Part shown: positions 27,013 through 40,600 of the stretch, one piece after another
Numbering within the stretch: position 1 is the stretch's first letter
How the letters are laid out: each line of letters opens with the position of its first letter
DNA from: Amblyomma americanum
Taxonomy: Eukaryota > Arthropoda > Arachnida > Ixodida > Ixodidae
Reading direction: 5' to 3'
DNA: 64,000 nt
NCBI RefSeq assembly: GCF_052857255.1
Contig: NW_027526502.1
Coordinates: 850,501-914,500 of the forward strand
Made by a program: the position numbers and the translations under genes
The notes under the pieces: generated by a model
What the model saw: the letters and a program-made list of their open reading frames with translations, nothing else
The model's database searches: none
What the model was told of the DNA's origin: nothing

Positions 27013-30000
27013 GGCAAGAAATGGTACATGATGTGTACAAATACATGCTTTATCACATATAATAGCAACAAGAAAAGAAAGCAAGTATGCCCATTTGCTC
27101 AGATCGAACCAGCAACACTGTTGTTTTATTATTATTATCCAATATTGCCGGCCGCCTTTTCGTATCCATGGCAGGAATTGGTACATGATGTGTACAAATA
27201 CATGCTCTATCACATATAATAGCAACAAGAAAAGAAAGCAAGTATGCCCATTTGCTCAGATCGAACCAGCAACACTGTTGTTTTATTATTATTATCCAAT
27301 ATTGCCGGCCGCCTTTTCGTATCCATGGCAGGAATTGGTACATGATGTGTACAAATACATGCTCTATCACATATAATAGCAACAAGAAAAGAAAGCAAGT
27401 ATGCCCATTTGCTCAGATCGAACCAGCAACACTGTTGTTTTATTATTATTATCCAATATTGCCGGCCGCCTTTTCGTATCCATGGCAGGAATTGGTACAT
27501 GATGTGTACAAATACATGCTCTATCACATATAATAGCAACAAGAAAAGAAAGCAAGTATGCCCATTTGCTCAGATCGAACCAGCAACACTGTTGTTTTAT
27601 TATTATTATCCAATATTGCCGGCCGCCTTTTCGTATCCATGGCAGGAATTGGTACATGATGTGTACAAATACATGCTCTATCACATATAATAGCAACAAG
27701 AAAAGAAAGCAAGTATGCCCATTTGCTCAGATCGAACCAGCAACACTGTTGTTTTATTATTATTATCCAATATTGCCGGCCGCCTTTTCGTATCCATGGC
27801 AGGAATTGGTACATGATGTGTACAAATACATTCTCTATCACATATAATAGCAACAAGAAAAGAAAGCAAGTATGCCCATTTGCTCAGATCGAACCAGCAA
27901 CACTGTGGTTTTATTAATATTATCCAATATTGCCGGCCGCCTTTTCGTATCCATGGCAGGAATTTGTACATGATGTGTACAAATACATGCTCTATCACAT
28001 ATAATAGCAACAAGAAAAGAAAGCAAGTATGCCCATTTGCTCAGATCGAACCAGCAACACTGTTGTTTTATTATTATTATCCAATATTGCCGGCCGCCTT
28101 TTCGTATCCACAAGGCAGGAATTGGTACATGATGTGTACAAATACATGCTCTATCACATATAATAGCAACAAGAAAAGAAAGCAAGTATGCCCATTTGCT
28201 CAGATCGAACCAGCAACACTGTTGTTTTATTATTATTATCCAATACTGCCGGCCGCCTTTTCGTATCCACAAGGCAGGAATTTGTACATGATGTGTACAA
28301 ATACATGCTCTATCACATATAATAGCAACAAGAAAAGAAAGCAAGTATGCCCATTTGCTCAGATCGAACCAGCAACACTGTTGTTTTATTAATATTATCC
28401 AATACTGCCGGCCGCCTTTTCGTATCCACAAGGCAGGAATTGGTACATGATGTGTACAAATACACGCTCTATCACATATAATAGCAACCAGAAAAGAAAG
28501 CAAGTATGCCCATTTGCTCAGATCGAACCAGCAACACTGTTGTTTTATTATTATTATCCAATATTGCCGGCCGCCTTTTCGTATCCATGGCAGGAATTGG
28601 TACATGATGTGTACAAATACATGCTCTATCACATATAATAGCAACAAGAAAAGAAAGCAAGTATGCCCATTTGCTCAGATTGAACCAGCAACACTGTTGT
28701 TTTATTATTATTATCCAATATTGCCGGCCGCCTTTTCGTATCCACAAGGCTGGAATTGGTACATGATGTGTACAAATACATGCTCTATCACATATAATAG
28801 CGACAAGAAAAGAAAGCAAGTATGCCCATTTGCTCAGATCGAACCAGCAACACTGTTGTTTTATTATTATTATCCAATATAGCCGGCCGCCTTTTCGTAT
28901 CCACAAGGCAGGAATTGGTACATGATGTGTACAAATACATGCTCTATCACATATAATAGCAACAAGAAAAGAAAGCAAGTATGCCCAATTGCTCAGATCG
29001 AACCAGCGTAACTGTTGTTTTATTATTATTATAAAATATTGCCGGCCGCCTTTTCGTATCCACAAGGCAGGAATTGGTACATGATGTGTACAAATACATG
29101 CTCTATCACATATAATAGCAACAAGAAAAGAAAGCAAGTATGCCCATTTGCTCAGATCAAACAAGCAACACTGTTGTTTTATTAATATTATCCAATATTG
29201 CCGCCCGCCTTTTCGTATCCACAAGGCAGGAATTGGTACATGATGTGTACAAATACATGCTCTATCACATATAATAGCAACAAGAAAAGAAAGCAAGTAT
29301 GCCCATTTGCTCAGATCGAACCAGCAAAACTGTTGTTTTATTATTATTATCCAATATTGCCGGCCGCCTTTTCGTATCCAAGGCAGGAATTGGTACATGA
29401 CGTGTACAAATACATGCTCTATCACATATAATAGCAACAAGAAAATAAAGCAAATGGGCATACTGTTAAGTTTTTTTTTGCAGATCGAACCAGCGACACT
29501 ATCGTTTTATTATTATTATCCAATATTGCCGGCCGTATTTTCGTATACACAAGGCAGGAATTGGTACATGATGTGTACAAATACATGCTCTATCACATAT
29601 AATAGCAACAAGAAAAGAAAGCAATTATGCCCATTTGCTCAGATCGAACCAGCAACACTGTTGTTTTATTATTATTATCCAGTATTGCCGGCCGCCTTTT
29701 CGTATCCAAGGCAGGAATTGGTACATGATTGGTACAAATACATGCTCTATCACATATAATAGCAACAAGAAAAGAAAGCAAATGGGCATACTGTTCAGTT
29801 TTTTTGCAGATCGAACCAGCAACACTGTCGTTTTATTATTATTATCCAATATTGCCGGACGCCTTTTCGTATACACAAGGCAGGAATTGGTACATGATGT
29901 ATACAAATACATGCTCTATCACATATAATAGCAACAAGAAAAGAAAGCAAGTATGCCCATTTGCTCAGATCGAACAAGCAACACTGTTGTTTTATTATTA

Positions 30001-33000
30001 TTATCCAGTATACCCGGCCGCCTTTTAGTATCCAAGGCAGGAATTGGTACATGATGTGTACAAATACATGCTCTATCACATATAATAGCACCAAGAAGAG
30101 AAAGCAAATGGGCATACTGTTAAGTTTTTTTTGCAGATCGAACCAGCAACACTGTTGTTTTATTATTATTATCCAATATTGCCGGCCGCCTTTTCGTATC
30201 CACAAGGCAGGAATTGGTACATGATGTGTACAAATACATGCTCTATCACATATAGTAGCAACAAGAAAAGAAAGCAAGTATGACCATTTGCTCAGATCGA
30301 ACCAGCAACACTGTTGTTTTATTATTATTATCCAATATTGCCGGCCGCCTTTTCGTATCCACAAGGCAGGAATTGGTACATGATGTGTACAAATACATGC
30401 TCTATCACATATAATAGCAACAAGAAAAGAAAGCAAGTATGCCCATTTGCTCAGATCGAACCAGCAACACTGTTGTTTTATTATTATTATCCAATATTGC
30501 CGGCCGCCTTTTCGTATCCACAAGGCAGGAATTGGTACATGATGTGTACAAATACATGCTCTATCACATATAATAGCAACAAGAAAAGAAAGCAAATGGC
30601 CATACTGCTAAGTTTTTTTTGCAGATCGAACCAGCGACACTGTCGTTTTATTATTATTATCCAATATATCCGGCCGCCTTTTCGTATACACAAGGCAGGA
30701 ATTGGTACATGATGTGTACAAATACATGCTCTATCACATATAATAGCAACAAGAAAAGAAAGCAAGTATTCCCATTTGCTCAGATCGAACCAGCAACACT
30801 GTTGTTTTATTATTATTATCCAGTATTGCCAGCCACCTTTTCGTATCCAAGGCAGGAATTGGAACATGATGTGTACAAATACATGCTCTATCACATATAA
30901 TAGCAACAAGAAAAGAAAGCAAATGGGCATACTGTTAAGTTTTTTTTGCAGATCGAACCAGCAACACTGTTGTTTTATTATAATCCAATACTGCCGGCCG
31001 CCTTTTCGTATCCAAGGCAGGAAATGGTACGTGATGTGTACAAATACATGCTCTATCACATATAATAGCAACAAGAAAAGAAAGCAAATGGGCATACTGT
31101 TAAGTTTTTTTTTGCAGATCGAACCAGCAACACTGTTGTTTTATTATTATTATCCAATATTGCCGGCCGCCTTTTCGTATCCACAAGGCAGGAATTGGTA
31201 CATGATGTGTACAAATACATGCTCTATCACATATAATAGCAACAAGAAAGGAAAGCAAGTATGACCATTTGCTCAGATCGAACCGGCAACACTGTTGTTT
31301 TATTATTATTACCCAATATTGCCGGCCGCCTTTTCGTATCCACAAGGCAGGAATTGGTACATGATGTGTACAAATACATGCTCTAGCACATATAATAGCA
31401 ACAAGAAAAGAAAGCAAGTATGCCCAATTGCTCACATCGAACCAGCAACACTGTTGTTTTATTATTATTATCCAATATTGCCGGCCGCCTTTTTGTATCC
31501 ACAAGGCAGGAATTGGTACATGATGTGTACAAATACATGCTCTATCACATATAATAGCAACAAGAAAAGAAAGCAAATGGCCATACTGCTAAGTTTTTTT
31601 TGCAGATCGAACCAGCGACACTGTCGTTTTAATATTATTATCCAATATTTCCGGCCGCCTTTTCGTATACACAAGGCAGGAATTGGTACATGATGTGTAC
31701 AAATACATGCTCTATCACATATAATAGCAACAAGATAAGAAAGCAAATGGGCATACTGTTAAGTTTTTTTTTTGCAGATCGAACCAGCAACACTGTTGTT
31801 TTATTAATATTATCCAATATTGCCGGCCGCCTTTTCGTATCCACAAGGCAGGAATTGGTACATGATGTGTACAAATACATGCTCTATCACATATAATAGC
31901 AACAAGAAAAGAAAGCAAGTATGACCATTTGCTCAGATCGAACCGGCAACACTGTTGTTTTATTATTATTATCCAATATTGCCGGCCGCCTTTTCGTATC
32001 CAAGGCAGGAATTGGTACATGATGTGTACAAATACATGCTCTATCACATATAATAGCAACAAGATAAGAAAGCAAATGGGCATACTGTTAAGTTTTTTTT
32101 TTGCAGATCGAACCAGCAACACTGTTGTTTTATTATTATTATCCAATATTGCCGGCCGCCTTTTCGTATCCACAAGGCAGGAATTGGTACATGATGTGTA
32201 CAAATACATGCTCTATCACATATAATAGCAACAAGAAAAGAAAGCAAGTATGACCATTTGCTCAGATCGAACCGGCAACACTGTTGTTTTATTATTATTA
32301 TCCAATATTGCCGGCCGCCTTTTCGTATCCACAAGGCAGGAATTGGTACATGATGTGTACAAATACATGCTCTATCACATATAATAGCAACAAGAAAAGA
32401 AAGCAAGTATGCCCATTTGCTCAGATCGAACCAGCAACACTGTTGTTTTATTATTATTATCCAATATTGCCGGCCGCCTTTTCGTATCCACAAGGCAGGA
32501 ATTGGTACATGATGTGTACAAATACATGCTCTATCACATATAATAGCAACAAGAAAAGAAAGCAAGTATGCCCATTTGCTCAGATCGAACCAGCGACACT
32601 GTCGTTTTATTATTATTATCCAATATTGCCGGCCGCCTTTTCGTATACACAAGGCAGGAATTGGTACATGATGTGTACAAATACATGCTCTATCACATAT
32701 AATAGCAATTAGAAAAGAAAGCAAATGGCCATACTGCTAAGTTTTTTTTGCAGATCGAACCAGCGACACTGTCGTTTTATTATTATTATCCAATATTGCC
32801 GGCCGCCTTTTCGTATACACAAGGCAGGAATTGGTACATGATGTGAACAAATACATGCTCTATCACATATAATAGCAACAAGAAAAGAAAGCAAATGGCC
32901 ATACTGCTAAGTTTTTTTTGCAGATCGAACCAGCGACACTGTCGTTTTATTATTATTATCCAATATTTCCGGTCGCCTTTTCGTATACACAAGGCAGGAA

Positions 33001-36000
33001 TTGGTACATGATGTGTACAAATACATGCTCTATCACATATAATAGCAACAAGATAAGAAAGCAAATGGGCATACTGTTAAGTTTTTTTGCAGATCGAACC
33101 AGCAACACTGTTGTTTTATTATTATTATCCAATATTGCCGGCCGCCTTTTCGTATCCACAAGGCAGGAATTGGTACATGATGTGTACAAATACATGCTCT
33201 ATCACATATAATAGCAACAAGAAAACAAAGCAAGTATGACCATTTGCTCAGATCGAACCGGCAACACTGTTGTTTTATTATTATTATCCAATATTGCCGG
33301 CCGCCTTTTCGTATCCACAAGGCAGGAATTGGTACATGATGTGTACAAATACATGCTCTATCACATATAATAGCAACAAGAAAAGAAAGCAAGTATGCCC
33401 ATTTGCTCAGATCGAACCAGCGACACTGTCGTTTTATTATTATTATCAAATATTGCCGGCCGCCTTTTCGTATACACAAGGCAGGAATTGGTACATGATG
33501 TGTACAAATACATGCTCTATCACATAAAATAGCAACAAGAAAAGAAAGCAAGTATTCCCATTTGCACAGATCGAACCAGCAACACTGTTGTTTTATTATT
33601 ATTATCCAGTATTGCCAGCCACCTTTTCGTATCCAAAGCAGAAATTGGAACATGATGTGTACAAATACATGCTCTATCACATATAATAGCAACAAGAAAA
33701 GAAAGCAAGTATGCCCATTTGCTCAGATCGAACCAGCAACACTGTTGTTTTATTATTATTATTATCCAATATTGCCGGCCGCCTTTTCGTATCCAAGGCA
33801 GGAAATGGTACGTGATGTGTACAAATACATGCTCTATCACATATAATAGCAACAAGAAAAGAAAGCAAATGGGCAGACTGTTAAGTTTTTTTGCAGATCG
33901 AACCAGCAACACTGTCGTTTTATTATTGTTATCCAATATTTCCGGCCGCCTTTTCGTATACACAAGGCAGGAATTGGTACATGATGTGTACAAATACATG
34001 CTCTATCACATATAATAGCAACAAGATAAGAAAGCAAATGGGCATACTGTTAAGTTTTTTTTTGCAGATCGAACCAGCAACACTGTTGTTTTATTATTAT
34101 TATCCAATATTGCCGGCCGCCTTTTCGTATCCACAAGGCAGGAATTGGTACCTGATGTGTACAAATACATGCTCTATCACATATAATAGCAACAACAAAA
34201 GAAAGCAAGTATGTCCATTTGCTTAGATCGAACCAGCAACACTGTTGTTTTATTAATATTATCCAGTATTGCCGGCCGCCTTTTCGTATGCAAGGCAGGA
34301 ATTGGTACATGATGTGTACAAATACATGCTCTATCACATATAATAGCAACAAGAAAAGAAAGCAAATGGGCATACTGTTAAGTTTTTTTTGCAGATCGAA
34401 CCAGCAACACTGTTGTTTTATTATTATTATCCAATATTGCCGGCCGCCTTTTCGTATCCAAGGCAGGAATTGGTACATGATGTGTACAAATACATGCTCT
34501 ATCACATATAGTACAAACAAGAAAAAAAAGCAAATGGGCATACTGTTAAGTTTTTTTTGCAGATCAAACCAGCAACACTGTTGTTTTATTATTATTATCC
34601 AATATTGCCGGCCGCCTTTTCCTATCCACAAGGCAGGAATTGGTACATGATGTGTACAAATACATGCTCTATCACATATAATAGCAACAAGAAAAGAAAG
34701 CAAGTATGCCCATTTGCTCAGATCGAACCAGCAACACTGTTGTTTTATTATTATTATCCAATATTGCCGGCCGCCTTTTCGTATCCATGGCAGGAATTGG
34801 TACATGATGTGTACAAATACATGCTCTATCACATATAATAGCAACAAGAAAAGAAAGCAAGTATGCCCATTTGCTCAGATTGAACCAGCAACACTGTTGT
34901 TTTATTATTATTATCCAATATTGCCGGCCGCCTTTTCGTATCCACAAGGCAGGAATTGGTACATGATGTGTACAAATACATGCTCTATCACATATAATAG
35001 CGACAAGAAAAGAAAGCAATTATGCCCATTTGCTCAGATCGAACCAGCAACACTGTTGTTTTATTATTATTATCCAATATAGCCGGCCGCCTTTTCGTAT
35101 CCACAAGGCAGGAATTGGTACATGATGTGAAGAAATACATGCTCTATCACATGTAATAGCAACAAGAAAAGAAAGCAAGTATGCCCATTTGCTCAGATCG
35201 AACCAGCGAAACTGTTGTTTTATTATTATTATAAAATATTGCCGGCCGCCTTTTCGTATCCACAAGGCAGGAATTGGTACATGATGTGTACAAATACATG
35301 CTGTATCACATATAATAGCAACAAGAAAAGAAAGCAAGTATGCCTATTTGCTCAGATCAAACCAGCAACACTGTTGTTTTATTAATATTATCCAATATTG
35401 CCGGCCGCCTTTTCGTATCCACAAGGTAGGAATTGGTACATGATGTGTACAAATACATGCTCTATCAAATATAATAGCAACAAGAAAAGAAAGCAAGTAT
35501 GCTCATTTGCTCAGATCGAACCAGAAACACTGTTGTTTTATTATTATTATCCAATGTTGCCGGCCGCCTATTCGTATCCACAAGGCAGGAATTGGTACAT
35601 GATGTGTACAAATACATGCTCTATCACATATAATAGCAACAAGAAAAGAAAGCAAGTATGCCCATTTGCTCAGATCGAACCAGCAAAACTGTTGTTTTAT
35701 TATTATTATCCAATATTGCCGGCCGCCTTTTCGTATCCAAGGCAGGAATTGGTACATGACGTGTACAAATACATGCTCTATCACATATAATAGCAACAAG
35801 AAAAGAAAGCAAGTATGACCATTTGCTCAGATCGAACCGGCAACACTGTTGTTTTATTATTATTATCCAATATTGCCGGCCGCCTTTTCGTATCCAAGGC
35901 AGGAATTGGTACATGATGTGTACAAATACATGCTCTATCACATATAATAGCAACAAGATAAGAAAGCAAATGGGCATACTGTTAAGTTTTTTTTTTGCAG

Positions 36001-37696
36001 ATCGAACCAGCAACACTGTTGTTTTATTATTATTATCCAATATTGCCGGCCGCCTTTTCGTATCCACAAGGCAAGAATTGGTACATGATGTGTACAAATA
36101 CATGCTCTATCACATATAATACCAACAAGAAAAGAAAGCAAGTATGACCATTTGCTCAGATCGAACCGGCAACACTGTTGTTTTATTATTATTATCCAAT
36201 ATTGCCGGCCGCCTTTTCGTATCCACAAGGCAGGAATTGGTACATGATGTGTACAAATACATGCTCTATCACATATAATAGCAACAAGAAAAGAAAGCAA
36301 GTATGCCCATTTGCTCAGATCGAACCAGCAACACTGTTGTTTTATTATTATTATCCAATATTGCCGGCCGCCTTTTCGTATCCACAAGGCAGGAATTGGT
36401 ACATGATGTGTACAAATACATGCTCTATCACATATAATAGCAACAAGAAAAGAAAGCAAGTATGCCCATTTGCTCAGATCGAACCAGCGACACTGTCGTT
36501 TTATTATTATTATCCAATATTGCCGGCCGCCTTTTCGTATACACAAGGCAGGAATTGGTACATGATGTGTACAAATACATGCTCTATCACATATAATAGC
36601 AATAAGAAAAGAAAGCAAATGGCCATACTGCTAAGTTTTTTTTGCAGATCGAACCAGCGACACTGTCGTTTTATTATTATTATCCAATATTGCCGGCCGC
36701 CTTTTCGTATACACAAGGCAGGAATTGGTACATGATGTGAACAAATACATGCTCTATCACATATAATAGCAACAAGAAAAGAAAGCAAATGGCCATACTG
36801 CTAAGTTTTTTTTGCAGATCGAACCAGCGACACTGTCGTTTTATTATTATTATCCAATATTTCCGGTCGCCTTTTCGTATACACAAGGCAGGAATTGGTA
36901 CATGATGTGTACAAATACATGCTCTATCACATATAATAGCAACAAGATAAGAAAGCAAATGGGCATACTGTTAAGTTTTTTTTGCAGATCGAACCAGCAA
37001 CACTGTTGTTTTATTATTATTATCCAATATTGCCGGCCGCCTTTTCGTATCCACAAGGCAGGAATTGGTACATGATGTGTACAAATACATGCTCTATCAC
37101 ATATAATAGCAACAAGAAAAGAAAGCAAGTATGACCATTTGCTCAGATCGAACCGACAACACTGTTGTTTTATTATTATTATCCAATATTGCCGGCCGCC
37201 TTTTCGTATCCACAAGGCAGGAATTGGTACATGATGTGTACAAATACATGCTCTATCACATATAATAGCAACAAGAAAAGAAAGCAAGTATGCCCATTTG
37301 CTCAGATCGAACCAGCGACACTGTCGTTTTATTATTATTATCCAATATTGCCGGCCGCCTTTTCGTATACACAAGGCAGGAATTGGTACATGATGTGTAC
37401 AAATACATGCTCTATCACATAAAATAGCAACAAGAAAAGAAAGCAAGTATTCCCATTTGCTCAGATCGAACCAGCAACACTGTTGTTTTATTATTATTAT
37501 CCAGTATTGCCAGCCACCTTTTCGTATCCAAAGCAGGAATTGGAACATGATGTGTACAAATACATGCTCTATCACATATAATAGCAACAAGAAAAGAAAG
37601 CAAATGGGCATACTGTTAAGTGTTTTTTGCAGATCGAACCAGCAACACTGTTGTTTTATTATTATCCAATACTGCCGGCCGCCTTTTCGTATCCAA
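27013..37696. repeat. Higher-order repeat copy 4 (10684 bp)
   Basis: It begins with the same 157- and 159-bp runs as the other copies, then carries mixed A/B monomers. Near 35.78 kb there is a second switch: sequence after this point repeats the 25.1-27.0 kb region at an offset of 10684 and leads into the next landmark at 37697. The copy is thus a mosaic of two HOR positions joined in monomer register. Confidence 0.8.
36615..36954. repeat. Type B monomers, 170-bp form (two tandem units)
   Basis: Two consecutive B units lie exactly 170 bp apart. In place of the A segment they carry AGCAAATGGCCATACTGCT followed by AAG, eight T and GCAG, then the shared GATCGAACC. B units differ from the 159-bp A form by about 11 bp net, with further variation from T-tract length (about six to ten T). 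Two subtypes exist: 'aaatgggcatactgttaag' and 'aaatggccatactgctaag'. B units are interspersed with A units throughout, densest near 5.6-7.2, 15-16, 25-26.3, 31-33 and 36-37 kb. Confidence 0.92.
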
Positions 37697-40600
37697 GGCA
37701 AGAAATGGTACATGATGTGTACAAATACATGCTTTATCACATATAATAGCAACAAGAAAAGAAAGCAAGTATGCCCATTTGCTCAGATCGAACCAGCAAC
37801 ACTGTTGTTTTATTATTATTATCCAATATTGCCGGCCGCCTTTTCGTATCCATGGCAGGAATTGGTACATGATGTGTACAAATACATGCTCTATCACATA
37901 TAATAGCAACAAGAAAAGAAAGCAAGTATGCCCATTTGCTCAGATCGAACCAGCAACACTGTTGTTTTATTATTATTATCCAATATTGCCGGCCGCCTTT
38001 TCGTATCCATGGCAGGAATTGGTACATGATGTGTACAAATACATGCTCTATCACATATAATAGCAACAAGAAAAGAAAGCAAGTATGCCCATTTGCTCAG
38101 ATCGAACCAGCAACACTGTTGTTTTATTATTATTATCCAATATTGCCGGCCGCCTTTTCGTATCCATGGCAGGAATTGGTACATGATGTGTACAAATACA
38201 TGCTCTATCACATATAATAGCAACAAGAAAAGAAAGCAAGTATGCCCATTTGCTCAGATCGAACCAGCAACACTGTTGTTTTATTATTATTATCCAATAT
38301 TGCCGGCCGCCTTTTCGTATCCATGGCAGGAATTGGTACATGATGTGTACAAATACATGCTCTATCACATATAATAGCAACAAGAAAAGAAAGCAAGTAT
38401 GCCCATTTGCTCAGATCGAACCAGCAACACTGTTGTTTTATTATTATTATCCAATATTGCCGGCCGCCTTTTCGTATCCATGGCAGGAATTGGTACATGA
38501 TGTGTACAAATACATTCTCTATCACATATAATAGCAACAAGAAAAGAAAGCAAGTATGCCCATTTGCTCAGATCGAACCAGCAACACTGTGGTTTTATTA
38601 ATATTATCCAATATTGCCGGCCGCCTTTTCGTATCCATGGCAGGAATTTGTACATGATGTGTACAAATACATGCTCTATCACATATAATAGCAACAAGAA
38701 AAGAAAGCAAGTATGCCCATTTGCTCAGATCGAACCAGCAACACTGTTGTTTTATTATTATTATCCAATATTGCCGGCCGCCTTTTCGTATCCACAAGGC
38801 AGGAATTGGTACATGATGTGTACAAATACATGCTCTATCACATATAATAGCAACAAGAAAAGAAAGCAAGTATGCCCATTTGCTCAGATCGAACCAGCAA
38901 CACTGTTGTTTTATTATTATTATCCAATACTGCCGGCCGCCTTTTCGTATCCACAAGGCAGGAATTTGTACATGATGTGTACAAATACATGCTCTATCAC
39001 ATATAATAGCAACAAGAAAAGAAAGCAAGTATGCCCATTTGCTCAGATCGAACCAGCAACACTGTTGTTTTATTAATATTATCCAATACTGCCGGCCGCC
39101 TTTTCGTATCCACAAGGCAGGAATTGGTACATGATGTGTACAAATACACGCTCTATCACATATAATAGCAACCAGAAAAGAAAGCAAGTATGCCCATTTG
39201 CTCAGATCGAACCAGCAACACTGTTGTTTTATTATTATTATCCAATATTGCCGGCCGCCTTTTCGTATCCATGGCAGGAATTGGTACATGATGTGTACAA
39301 ATACATGCTCTATCACATATAATAGCAACAAGAAAAGAAAGCAAGTATGCCCATTTGCTCAGATTGAACCAGCAACACTGTTGTTTTATTATTATTATCC
39401 AATATTGCCGGCCGCCTTTTCGTATCCACAAGGCTGGAATTGGTACATGATGTGTACAAATACATGCTCTATCACATATAATAGCGACAAGAAAAGAAAG
39501 CAAGTATGCCCATTTGCTCAGATCGAACCAGCAACACTGTTGTTTTATTATTATTATCCAATATAGCCGGCCGCCTTTTCGTATCCACAAGGCAGGAATT
39601 GGTACATGATGTGTACAAATACATGCTCTATCACATATAATAGCAACAAGAAAAGAAAGCAAGTATGCCCAATTGCTCAGATCGAACCAGCGTAACTGTT
39701 GTTTTATTATTATTATAAAATATTGCCGGCCGCCTTTTCGTATCCACAAGGCAGGAATTGGTACATGATGTGTACAAATACATGCTCTATCACATATAAT
39801 AGCAACAAGAAAAGAAAGCAAGTATGCCCATTTGCTCAGATCAAACCAGCAACACTGTTGTTTTATTAATATTATCCAATATTGCCGCCCGCCTTTTCGT
39901 ATCCACAAGGCAGGAATTGGTACATGATGTGTACAAATACATGCTCTATCACACATAATAGCAACAAGAAAAGAAAGCAAGTATGCCCATTTGCTCAGAT
40001 CGAACCAGCAAAACTGTTGTTTTATTATTATTATCCAATATTGCCGGCCGCCTTTTCGTATCCAAGGCAGGAATTGGTACATGACGTGTACAAATACATG
40101 CTCTATCACATATAATAGCAACAAGAAAATAAAGCAAATGGGCATACTGTTAAGTTTTTTTTTTGCAGATCGAACCAGCGACACTATCGTTTTATTATTA
40201 TTATCCAATATTGCCGGCCGCATTTTCGTATACACAAGGCAGGAATTGGTACATGATGTGTACAAATACATGCTCTATCACATATAATAGCAACAAGAAA
40301 AGAAAGCAATTATGCCCATTTGCTCAGATCGAACCAGCAACACTGTTGTTTTATTATTATTATCCAGTATTGCCGGCCGCCTTTTCGTATCCAAGGCAGG
40401 AATTGGTACATGATTGGTACAAATACATGCTCTATCACATATAATAGCAACAAGAAAAGAAAGCAAATGGGCATACTGTTCAGTTTTTTGCAGATCGAAC
40501 CAGCAACACTGTCGTTTTATTATTATTATCCAATATTGCCGGACGCCTTTTCGTATACACAAGGCAGGAATTGGTACATGATGTATACAAATACATGCTC

